Positions 1-7,181 of a DNA stretch of 64,000 nucleotides are shown here, piece by piece. The stretch is from Spirochaetota bacterium (GTDB lineage Bacteria; Spirochaetota; UBA4802; UBA5368). The stretch lies in assembly GCA_004297825.1 (NCBI GenBank), contig SCSX01000093.1:62001-126000 (forward strand), written 5' to 3'. The position numbers and the translations under genes are program-made. Below the pieces are notes generated by a model. It worked only from the letters and a program-made list of their open reading frames with translations, was not told the DNA's origin and did not search any database. The first letter of the stretch is position 1. Every line of letters begins with the position of its first letter.

Positions 1-245
1 CTGCGTGGCGTGAATTTTTGAAGCCACGATTTTTCATCATACGCTTTTTTCTGACCGTCGATCCAACCAAAGCAAAGAGCTTCATCCAATGCCTCATCAT
101 AGGTGATCGTTGCCTCGCCGGAATCTTTCTTGAAAATTCGAAGCCAAATACCATTATTGGATATGGCATAATTCATTGCAAGCCATTCCTTCCATTGCTT
201 TGAGGATGCAAACGATTTTATGGGGGTTTCAGTATTTTTATTCAT
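1..245 (-). CDS. YdeI/OmpD-associated family protein, N-terminal part (runs off the window)
   Basis: Reading leftward from an ATG at 245, the frame stays open to the window edge and gives about 81 residues. It contains GIWLRIFKK, TYDEALDEALCFGWIDGQKK and SWLQKFTPR, the typical N-terminal signature of the YdeI/OmpD-associated (bacteriocin-protection) family, which is usually near 190 residues. The biochemical role of the family is poorly defined. A GGAGG lies about 12 bases upstream of the start, a little far. The gene lies just beyond an attC-like site on the same strand, so it may be an integron cassette. The family call is good; its function here is unknown. Confidence 0.85.
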   Translation of the reverse strand, partial: MNKNTETPIKSFASSKQWKEWLAMNYAISNNGIWLRIFKKDSGEATITYDEALDEALCFGWIDGQKKAYDEKSWLQKFTPR

Positions 246-303
246 AGGATTATAATGCCTCCATACTCATTTCTATTTATAAATCACATTAGCGCCAAAA
301 TAT

Positions 304-470
304 TGCACCTAACGGTGCGGCTATACGACGTTTGCTGGTCGCGTAGCGATTGGCACATCTTTTTGCCGTAGCAAAAACGTGTGCCAAAAGCAAATGTGCC
401 CGCAGGGCCGAGGAGCGCCCGGAACGCAGTGAGGACGCACAGGAGCGTATAGCCGCTGTTGTACGCTGGC
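304..470 (-). repeat. attC-like integron recombination site (candidate)
   Basis: Read on the minus strand, the site begins with GTACAAC (464-458), close to the R'' consensus RYYYAAC with one mismatch. It ends with GTTAGGT (313-307), an exact match to GTTRRRY. Next to these boxes lies an 11-bp inverted repeat, GCGGCTATACG at 317-327 pairing with 446-456, which fits the paired L boxes. A second hairpin sits inside: arms 350-366 and 371-387, 17 bases each with two mismatches, loop CGTA. It follows the SnoaL-like gene and precedes the YdeI-like gene on the same strand, as attC sites do. At about 165 bp it is longer than most attC sites. No covariance search was possible. Confidence 0.6.
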
Positions 471-605
471 CTGGCCGAAAATAGGCACTAAAAGCAAAGC
501 CACGGATGGCGTTGTTGTACAAATAATTCTAGATTCTCACCGATTAATATAATAACTGCAATAGACTAAAATTCTTTAATAATTTCTTTAGCACAAATTC
601 AGGCG

Positions 606-1067
606 CTATTTTGTTTCAAGTATCTGCTGAAATCCGACGCCCTGCCTCCAAACAATATCATTACGAACTGATAAAATACGCCAGCCATCGCTTGTTTTTG
701 TAACACTCCCTGTAACTACCCCTCCGGCGAGAAAATAATTATCTTGGCTTTTTACACTCGTGTCGCCCAAACCCTCCTTCCATAAATGCATAGCGATTAA
801 ATTTAATCGGAAGTTGGCATTTATTTCATCGGTTAAGTCAATAATAAATCCACTTGTAAGATGTTGTGTTGCTCTGAATCTTTTCATGCTATTTTCGTGG
901 TTTGAAGAAATATCTTCAGGTCCTTCAAGTTCCTGACCATGTGGACGTTCAACAGTAGCGTTGTTTGCAAAGATATTTCTAAATATCTCTATGTTAAAAG
1001 TGCGTTTATCGAGTGCAGCAAAATATCGATTAACGGTTTCTGCGATTTCCAATTTGTCAATTGTCAT
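606..1067 (-). CDS. SnoaL-like (NTF2-fold) protein
   Basis: The 153-residue protein starts MTIDKLEIAETVNRYFAALD and has the alpha-plus-beta layout of SnoaL_4-type NTF2-like domains. A short N-terminal helix pair is followed by strands with RATQHLTSGFIIDL, ending in GWRILSVRNDIVWRQG. Such domains are small cone-shaped pockets used by isomerases, dehydratases or binding proteins; I cannot assign a substrate. A GAGGT motif lies nine bases before the ATG and supports the start. It is AT-rich compared with the genes after 2,100. Its position between the truncated integrase and the attC-like site is typical of an integron cassette. Confidence 0.8.
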   Translation of the reverse strand: MTIDKLEIAETVNRYFAALDKRTFNIEIFRNIFANNATVERPHGQELEGPEDISSNHENSMKRFRATQHLTSGFIIDLTDEINANFRLNLIAMHLWKEGLGDTSVKSQDNYFLAGGVVTGSVTKTSDGWRILSVRNDIVWRQGVGFQQILETK

Positions 1068-1174
1068 AGTCTTTTACCTCACTTATAAATAAATTTGAAA
1101 ATTATTAAAATATTGGTTTTTAGCCCCCATATTTATTTTTAGGATTCATTATAACTTATTGCCTATCTTTTCAT

Positions 1175-1200
1175 TTCCGGCAAGGATGCCGGAATTATTT
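1175..1200 (+). terminator. Small hairpin followed by a T-rich run
   Basis: TTCCGGC (1175-1181) pairs with GCCGGAA (1188-1194) across a six-base loop, followed by TTATTT. It looks like a rho-independent terminator on the plus strand, but no plus-strand gene lies upstream. It could instead be part of the degenerate integration region. Confidence 0.3.
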
Positions 1201-1246
1201 TAATACAAAATCATCGGCCAGGCTTGCGTACAACTATAAATAGCCG

Positions 1247-1360
1247 AAATTCGTAATAACCATTAGAATATACGATTATCTGTCCAAAATAAAGTAAAAT
1301 ATCTTCGCATTAACTGAAAATGTTTAGCATTTCTGGACTCAAATTCGTATTAACCATTAG
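1247..1360. repeat. Pair of 20-bp direct repeats upstream of the integrase remnant (attI-like position)
   Basis: The 20-base sequence at 1247-1266 recurs at 1341-1360 with a single A/T difference; both end in AACCATTAG. The copies start 94 bases apart, between the SnoaL-like cassette and the recombinase gene. Known attI sites lie exactly there and carry direct repeats bound by the integrase. The copies contain no good GTTRRRY box, so the attI role is only suggested by position. The rest of 1068-1399 holds an AT-rich stretch and a TCGGCCAGGC..GCGTACAAC motif at 1214-1234 resembling the start of the attC-like site. Confidence 0.45.
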
Positions 1361-1399
1361 GAGAATGTGTTATCCTTTTAATGGAGGTACTGTGTCTTT

Positions 1400-1954
1400 A
1401 TGAAAATCGAATTACTTCGTGATTTGCTCGATACATACGCCCACAAGGGCAGCCCAAAGTATATTTCAAACCTGGATCTGATGGAGTATTTCAAATCGAA
1501 AAAAAGCGAAATCGATTTCCATGATTTCTCCAGGGTGCGCGATTATTTTCTAAACGAACTAAAAGTTACAAGGTATGCGTTCACGGAGATCTCAGCATGG
1601 TTCAAAGACAATTCACCGGGTTCCGATAAAGAGCGGGACGCGAATAGCATCGAACCTCCCGGCATGGAGCGCTTCAGGGAGGCGCTCGTCCTCAAGCGCT
1701 ATTCCCGCAAAACCGTCAAAGCCTACCTGGGAGCGCTGCGGCGCGCGAACGCCTGGTTCGTCAGAGAGAAGGGAATATCGGCCGACCGGATATGTACCGG
1801 CAACGCGCGGGAGTATTTTCTCTACCTCACGGCGGAAAAAGGAGTATCGGTATCGCTTGTGCGTATGCACCGCTTCGCGCTCGCCTCGTATTTTAAAATC
1901 GTCATGGACCGCGAGCTCGATGAAAGGCGCCCTCACGTTGCGCATCGTTTCTGA
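1400..1954 (+). pseudogene. Tyrosine recombinase / integron-type integrase, N-terminal part only
   Basis: Residues about 90-180 match the SAM-like N-terminal core-binding domain of XerC/IntI recombinases: ERFREALVLKRYSRKTVKAY, then EYFLYLTAEKGVSVSLVRMH. The C-terminal catalytic domain with the R-H-R-Y residues is absent. The frame stops at 1954, and no catalytic motif appears in the other frames before the next gene at 2116. Residues 1-85 are an extra N-terminal segment that I do not recognise. A GGAGG lies about 13 bases before the ATG. The gene diverges from the two minus-strand cassette-like genes, the usual intI arrangement. It is most likely a truncated, inactive integrase. Confidence 0.65.
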
Positions 1955-2115
1955 AAAATGGAAAGCCTCTTACCGGAACAGCGAGTTTGGCTGGAACGCA
2001 GGGGGTGGGGAGATGGAGATTGACCAGTTAATAGAAATATTTTAGTTGCTTACCCGGGGAAGAAGGATAAAATTCCTGTTTGGTATTATTTCATCCCGGA
2101 AAAAGAGGTCATTCA

Positions 2116-2541
2116 ATGCGTGAATTCAAAACGGGACGCGTGTTCGTGGGCCGTCTGCCGCACGGCGCCGATCTGCTGGAAAGCATAACCGCCTGCTGCC
2201 GCGCACGGGGAATCGCCATGGCCCGGATCGACGCTATCGGCGCCCTCTCCGAAGCTGCCGTGGCCTACTATGAGCAGAACGCAAAAATCTATCATGAGCT
2301 CCGGTTCCCCGGGCATTGCGAAATCCTCTCCCTCACGGGAACCGTCTCCATCCGGGACGGCGCGCCCGCGTGCCACGCCCACGTGACACTGGCCGACGAT
2401 ACGGGCCGGTCCTATGGGGGCCACCTCGTCGCCGGGTGCCGCATCTTCGCCTGCGAGCTGGTGGTCACGGAGTTGCAGGGCGAGCCCCTCGTGCGGGGAT
2501 TCGACGCGACGACGGGGCTCCCGCTATGGAGTGAGGAATGA
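2116..2541 (+). CDS. PPC/DUF296-domain protein
   Basis: The 141-residue protein fits the PPC (DUF296) domain end to end: FVGRLPHGADLLESI at the start, CHAHVTLADD with paired histidines, GGHLVAGC and a closing FDATTGLPLW. Bacterial PPC proteins are small trimeric proteins, some reported to bind DNA or a ligand between subunits; the role here is unknown. An in-frame ATG exists at 2080, but AGAGGT at 2102-2107 is well placed for the ATG at 2116. It is the first GC-rich gene after the decayed integron and appears to be single. Confidence 0.85.
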   Translation: MREFKTGRVFVGRLPHGADLLESITACCRARGIAMARIDAIGALSEAAVAYYEQNAKIYHELRFPGHCEILSLTGTVSIRDGAPACHAHVTLADDTGRSYGGHLVAGCRIFACELVVTELQGEPLVRGFDATTGLPLWSEE

Positions 2542-2658
2542 ATCGGGAGTGCCGGCCTTCACGGGAAGTATGCCTTCGATGCGCCGTTTCCGGCGGGGGA
2601 GTTTCTTCTTGATGGCGAATGGAATATTCACTATAATGATAACCTAATGGAGCATCCA

Positions 2659-5139
2659 ATGCACAGACTCCGCGCGATTCTTTACATAGCGGTTCCATTG
2701 CTGGTGACGTTCAATGTCGCCGCGGTATTCCATTCTTCGAGCGGATCGATGTTCGCCCAGGACGAAGCGGATTCATGGGAAAACCATTACGGGTCCGATG
2801 AATCGGGCGCTTTCAAAAAATCCCCCCTCAATCCTAAAAGCTCATGCGAGACCGCCGCGTCGAACATAGAGCGCGCCGCGCAGGCGATCCTTGGAGAAAA
2901 AAAAGCTCTCACAAGGAATCCTCGGGTTGCCTGGGATCATGCATCCGATCCGAAATATTTCAAACAGGTCAATGACCGGCTGTTGCTGAAGAAAAAGGAA
3001 AGGGCGATCCTGTATAAAAACGGGTTCGTCGTACTGCCCAAGACCGAAATGGATAACTACGGATACGCGTATCACGAAATATATCAGTCCGAGATACCCG
3101 TGTACGTGACGATCGATTCGATCATGCACGCGATTTACATATCGAACGATGAAATACTGAAAGACCTGGAAGTAAAGATCCTTGAGCCCTCGTTGAACAA
3201 AGCAATCGAGGCTATGCGGACACGGCTGGCTTCCCCGGGTGCGACCCTGCCCGCGGACACGCTTCACGACCTTGACGTATATCTGACCCTTGCCGCGTCG
3301 CTCCTCAAGGGCTCGGTACTTCCGTCGCAGTTCCGGACCGACGACCAGGTGAAGGCGTTGTACGCGATGGCGATGGAGGCGAAGGACATAAAAACCGTTT
3401 CCCTTTTCGGAAGGATGAGAAAGGTCGATTGGAGCCAGTACGCGCCGCGCGGGCATTACGCGGATGAAGATTTCCAGAGGTACTTTCGCGGCGCGATGTG
3501 GCTTTCCCGGACGGAGTTCAACCTCTCCTCGCGTTCCTGCATGAGCTCGTGCCCGGGGGAAGTTCCCGATCCGTCGGAGACGCCGCGGGAGGTGCTCGCC
3601 GCGCTCGCCCTGTCCGCGCTCGCGGAATCTTCCGGGGCCGCCGGCGAAATTGCGCTGGTCGAGCGCAGTTGGGACCTTCTTGCCGGGATGCGTGAGGATC
3701 TCTCCCTGCGGGACGTGGCGGAAATAAAAAAGAGCGCGGGCATCGTGAATCTCGACGGCGATGCGGCCGGCCGCTTTATAAAGGCGCTTGGGGGCCGATT
3801 CGCGAGAACCGTCAACACGCACCCCATGCCGAACGGAACCAAAGAGCTTCCCGCCATCTGCACCATGCTCGGGCCGCGCATAACGTCCGATACGGGGGCG
3901 CTCCGGTTTGTCCACGACCCCGCGGTGAAGGAGCGCAAGGTGGTAAGCGTCTGCGATATGGGGTATGCGCTGGGAAGCGACCGCGCGAAGAATTACCTCA
4001 AGGCGGAATTGGCGCGCTACCCGGAGCTTTCCCCCGCGCTGGAAAATGCACGCAAGGCGGCGAACACCGCGAAGGACCCGGGCGATCTCTACTCGGCGTG
4101 GATGTCGGCCATCCGGAAAATGGGACCAAAGGCCGACGGCGTTCTTCCCTCCGTAATGGAGCACCGGGCGTACGAAGACCTTCGCCTGAACGGAATCGTC
4201 GCGGCCTACGGCCAGGTAAAGCACAATTACGTTCTCATGGCCGCCCAGGATTATTTTTTCGGCGGGTGCCGGATCCCGGACGGGTTCGTGGAACCGCTGC
4301 CGGCCGTCTACGCCGCGCTCATGGACTACGCCGCGCGAGGGACGAAGGTGCTTTCGGTAATTGATCCGGAAGGCCGGACGAAATCGCTCGCGTATTTCCA
4401 AAGAACGTTAAAAACGCTCTCGGTGCTCAAGGCGATCTCGGAACGGGAACTCGCGAATGTTCCCCTGTCGGACGAAATGAAAAATTTCCTGTACATGATC
4501 GCGGAGCTCGAGCCGGGAACGACCGGCGGGCCCCCGGTGTATTCGGGATGGTACTTCGATCTCTTTTACACCCGGGCGGACGGCATGAGCGGCGCGGCAT
4601 TCATCGCGGATTACTTCACCTCGCCCGAAGCGGGCAAGATCGGGTATGCCGGGGTTTCGGGCGTAAATTTCGGCGTGTTCGTCGTAGACACGTGCGGGGC
4701 GCCGCGGCTGTTCGTGGGACCGGTCCCCCGCGCCTTCGAGTTTATCGGACCTATCGATTCAAGGCTGACCGACGCCGCGGCCCCGACCCTCACCGGCGTG
4801 AAGAACCCGTGGGCGGAAAGCTACACCGCCCCGGCGTATAAGGCCCCGTCCCTGAGGGTTTCCTTCAATCCGGCCGGGGAAGGAAAGACCGAATGCGACG
4901 TCGAAACGACGGAATCCTCGGGTCTTCTCCGGATCGTGCTGCTCGATCACCACCGCAAACCCATATGCCAGAAGAACGTGAAGCTGAAGCCCGGCAACCG
5001 GCACCTTGCCATTGTCGTGCCCCCGAAATCGAAAAACCCTGAGGCCGTCTACCTGGGCTTCGGCCGCTGGGAGTACTGGAGCGAATTGAATTTCATGGGC
5101 ACGTATCTCGAGTTCGGGAGCATGAAGACACAGGAATGA
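2659..5139 (+). CDS. DUF3160 family exported protein
   Basis: About 826 residues with an N-terminal signal segment (MHRLRAILYIAVPLLVTFNV) and then a long mostly helical region. The block GFVVLPKTEMDNYGYAYHEI followed by YVTIDSIMHAIYISND is typical of DUF3160 proteins, as are ELEPGTTGGPPVYSGWYFDL and the region around YFTSPEAGKIG. The function of the family is not known; it is predicted to act outside the cytoplasm. The frame also has an ATG at 2647, but GGAG at 2649-2652 sits correctly for the ATG at 2659. It is convergent with the TlpA-like gene and separated from it by a shared palindrome. Confidence 0.85.
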   Translation: MHRLRAILYIAVPLLVTFNVAAVFHSSSGSMFAQDEADSWENHYGSDESGAFKKSPLNPKSSCETAASNIERAAQAILGEKKALTRNPRVAWDHASDPKYFKQVNDRLLLKKKERAILYKNGFVVLPKTEMDNYGYAYHEIYQSEIPVYVTIDSIMHAIYISNDEILKDLEVKILEPSLNKAIEAMRTRLASPGATLPADTLHDLDVYLTLAASLLKGSVLPSQFRTDDQVKALYAMAMEAKDIKTVSLFGRMRKVDWSQYAPRGHYADEDFQRYFRGAMWLSRTEFNLSSRSCMSSCPGEVPDPSETPREVLAALALSALAESSGAAGEIALVERSWDLLAGMREDLSLRDVAEIKKSAGIVNLDGDAAGRFIKALGGRFARTVNTHPMPNGTKELPAICTMLGPRITSDTGALRFVHDPAVKERKVVSVCDMGYALGSDRAKNYLKAELARYPELSPALENARKAANTAKDPGDLYSAWMSAIRKMGPKADGVLPSVMEHRAYEDLRLNGIVAAYGQVKHNYVLMAAQDYFFGGCRIPDGFVEPLPAVYAALMDYAARGTKVLSVIDPEGRTKSLAYFQRTLKTLSVLKAISERELANVPLSDEMKNFLYMIAELEPGTTGGPPVYSGWYFDLFYTRADGMSGAAFIADYFTSPEAGKIGYAGVSGVNFGVFVVDTCGAPRLFVGPVPRAFEFIGPIDSRLTDAAAPTLTGVKNPWAESYTAPAYKAPSLRVSFNPAGEGKTECDVETTESSGLLRIVLLDHHRKPICQKNVKLKPGNRHLAIVVPPKSKNPEAVYLGFGRWEYWSELNFMGTYLEFGSMKTQE

Positions 5140-5150
5140 AATTTTGAGTG

Positions 5151-5178
5151 GAAGGCGCGGATTCGAATCCGCGCCTTC
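5151..5178. terminator. Perfect 28-bp palindrome between convergent genes
   Basis: GAAGGCGCGGATTC is followed directly by its reverse complement, ending in the stop codon of the minus-strand gene. It can form a very stable hairpin in both directions. There is no clear T-run on either side, so it may be a bidirectional mRNA-end structure rather than a classic terminator. Confidence 0.45.
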
Positions 5179-5678
5179 TACGGCAACGCGCCTATCGCCT
5201 GCTCAAGCCGCGTCATCGTATCCTCGCGGAAACCTATCTCCTGGAAGGGCATGTTCCCATTCTGGTCCACCAGGAAGGTGGAGGGGAGGCTTTTCTGGGG
5301 ATTATACTTGCTGATCGCGACGTGGTACACGTCCAGCAGGAAGTCGTGGCTCACACCGATCTTCTTCATGAATCCCGCTGCCTTGTCCCTCGCCTTGCCC
5401 TCGCCGTCGTTCAGGTCCGCGGTGATGAGGATGAGCGTGAGGTTCTTCGTCTTGCCGTATTTCTTTTCAAGCTCCACCAGCAGCGGTACGTCTTTTTCGC
5501 AGGGCTTGCAGTAGCTCGCGAAGAAGGAGATGATGAGGTTGCCCTTGAGCGAGGACCTGAAAACCATGGTCCCCTTGTCATTTTCCAGCGCGAAGCCGGG
5601 GGCCGTCTGTGCGTCCGCGAGTCCCGTCCACAGCGCGATGGCCGCGATCATGAAAAATGCCGTGAGTCTATTCCTCAT
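5178..5678 (-). CDS. TlpA-type thiol-disulfide oxidoreductase, exported
   Basis: The 166-residue protein has a signal peptide (MRNRLTAFFMIAAIALWTGL, cleavage near ADAQ) and one thioredoxin fold. The active site is SYCKPCEKD (CKPC). The cis-proline motif is LPSTFLVD, followed by the short strand NMPFQEIGF. TlpA/ResA proteins reduce or exchange disulfides in exported proteins, often for cytochrome c maturation. No cytochrome gene is nearby, so the partner is unknown. AAGGAG lies eight bases before the ATG. It is transcribed away from the barrel/RND operon. Confidence 0.88.
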   Translation of the reverse strand: MRNRLTAFFMIAAIALWTGLADAQTAPGFALENDKGTMVFRSSLKGNLIISFFASYCKPCEKDVPLLVELEKKYGKTKNLTLILITADLNDGEGKARDKAAGFMKKIGVSHDFLLDVYHVAISKYNPQKSLPSTFLVDQNGNMPFQEIGFREDTMTRLEQAIGALP

Positions 5679-5892
5679 AGGTGATGCTCCTTTTCGGGGC
5701 GGTGTCGATCACGCAATGCCCGTGCGCGAAACTCACGGGAACCGGGTGGAGCATATCGCGCCCGGCTTAAAAAGCAATAACTTTATGCCGTTCCTTGACG
5801 CGCTCCATGATAAACCTGGACAATGCATTCATCCGCGGGCGCCTTTCCAGTTGGCGTCCATGCGGAAAATTCCGTTTTTTTCGCATTTTTTC

Positions 5893-5966
5893 TTGACGAA
5901 TCCGGCGGGGGGATTTATTTGAAACACTGGTATAAAACAGATGTTTAAAACTAACGAATTAAACGC
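5893..5966 (+). promoter_or_regulatory. Promoter/operator region of the barrel-RND-TolC operon
   Basis: This AT-richer end of the 327-bp gap 5679-6005 has TTGACG at 5893 and TATAAA at 5931, although their spacing is too long for one promoter. TAAAACAGATGTTTAA at 5933-5948 is a near-palindrome that recurs with small changes at 40904-40919, before the ABC export operon. A wider dyad GTTTAA..TTAAAC follows at 5943-5964. The shared motif is a candidate TetR operator. The rest of the gap holds nothing I recognise. Confidence 0.4.
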
Positions 5967-6005
5967 CCGATCGACTGCCGGCGCCGATACCGCCGGAGGG
6001 AGGAA

Positions 6006-7166
6006 ATGATGATGACCGCTCAACGCCGCACATTCCTGTACGCAGCCTTCCTGGGCGCGTATCTGTTCACCGCACCTTTTTACCGCACCCCCGCCGTCGC
6101 CGACGCGGAACCCGCTGAGAAAACCGAAGCGGCCAAACCCGCCGGGGACGCCGCTGAGAAAAAAGAGTGGGGCTATCTCCCGTTCGCGATCCCCTTCTAC
6201 CTGCCCGAGACGAGTGTAGGGATTGGCTGGGCGTTCCTCGTGTTCCACAATCCCGATTTATCGGACCCCTCGCTCAAGCCCGACGAGTACTCGCTGTATG
6301 GCGCGGTCACGATAAAAAACCAGCAGACGGTGGGCGTCTCCGCGGACCGGTATTTCGACAGGAACAAGTACCGGCTCTCGACGCGGCTCGATTTCAGCCG
6401 CTTCCCCAACGTCTTCTGGGGCCTGGGGCCCGATACTCACGGCGATGACGACGAGGACTTCACCGATATCATGACGAACTTCCAGGGGAGCTTCGCCGTG
6501 AGGCTCGCGAAAAATCTCTACGCGGGGCCGGCCGTGAATCTCCTCTACGACGACATGATGAAGACCGAGAAGGGCGGGCTCCTCGACTCCGGAAAAATTC
6601 CGGGGGGTGACGGAACCCACGCCTCGGGAATGGGCGCGGTCGTCACGTGGGATTCGCGCGACAGCGTGTTCTATCCGTACCGCGGCGTGTACCTCGACGT
6701 GAAGGCGCTCGCGCACCTGGACGAGGCAGGAAGCGAGTACGACTTCCGCAAGCTCGAGGCGGACGCCCGCGCATTCCTGCGAATCTACGGCGAGATGGTG
6801 CTCGCCCTGCAGTCCGTCGCGAAGCTCTCGTGGGGAACGGTGCCCTTCCAGTCCATGCCGCGCCTTGGCGGGGATCAGATCATGCGCGGCTACTTCGACG
6901 GGCGGTTTCGCGATCGCGACCTGGTGGCGGCGCAGGCAGAGATCCGCTACCCGATATTCTGGAGGTTCGCGGGGACCGCCTTCATGAGCGCCGGGCAGGT
7001 CGCGCCCTCGCTGCATGAGATGAGCGCGCACAACGTGAAATACGCCGGCGGCGCGGGACTGCGCTTCATAGCCGAGAAGTCCGAGCACATCGCGCTCAGG
7101 TTCGATGCGGGCGTGGACGGCGACGGCAACGTGAACTTCTACGTGATCATCAAGGAAGCGTTCTAG
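6006..7166 (+). CDS. BamA/TamA-like outer-membrane barrel protein
   Basis: The 386-residue protein has a signal peptide and a short charged linker (about residues 35-52), then a 16-strand-type barrel like the C-terminal domain of BamA/TamA (surface antigen D15). The MRGYFDGRFRDR motif matches the lid-loop RGF/RGY motif of the superfamily, and the last residue is Phe as in many barrels. There are no POTRA domains, unlike BamA (about 800 residues), so it is probably not the essential insertase. GGAGG precedes three consecutive ATG codons; I use the first. It is followed after 15 bp by the RND gene and probably works with that export system. Confidence 0.82.
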   Translation: MMMTAQRRTFLYAAFLGAYLFTAPFYRTPAVADAEPAEKTEAAKPAGDAAEKKEWGYLPFAIPFYLPETSVGIGWAFLVFHNPDLSDPSLKPDEYSLYGAVTIKNQQTVGVSADRYFDRNKYRLSTRLDFSRFPNVFWGLGPDTHGDDDEDFTDIMTNFQGSFAVRLAKNLYAGPAVNLLYDDMMKTEKGGLLDSGKIPGGDGTHASGMGAVVTWDSRDSVFYPYRGVYLDVKALAHLDEAGSEYDFRKLEADARAFLRIYGEMVLALQSVAKLSWGTVPFQSMPRLGGDQIMRGYFDGRFRDRDLVAAQAEIRYPIFWRFAGTAFMSAGQVAPSLHEMSAHNVKYAGGAGLRFIAEKSEHIALRFDAGVDGDGNVNFYVIIKEAF

Positions 7167-7181
7167 GCGGGGAGGGGCGTC

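Noticed and set aside
2842-4401. 519-codon minus-strand frame opposite the DUF3160 gene
   Set aside because: Antisense shadow without domain motifs or a ribosome site.
5151-5178. TTCGAATCC-containing sequence resembling a tRNA T-arm
   Set aside because: It is part of a perfect palindrome, and no D or anticodon arm lies upstream.
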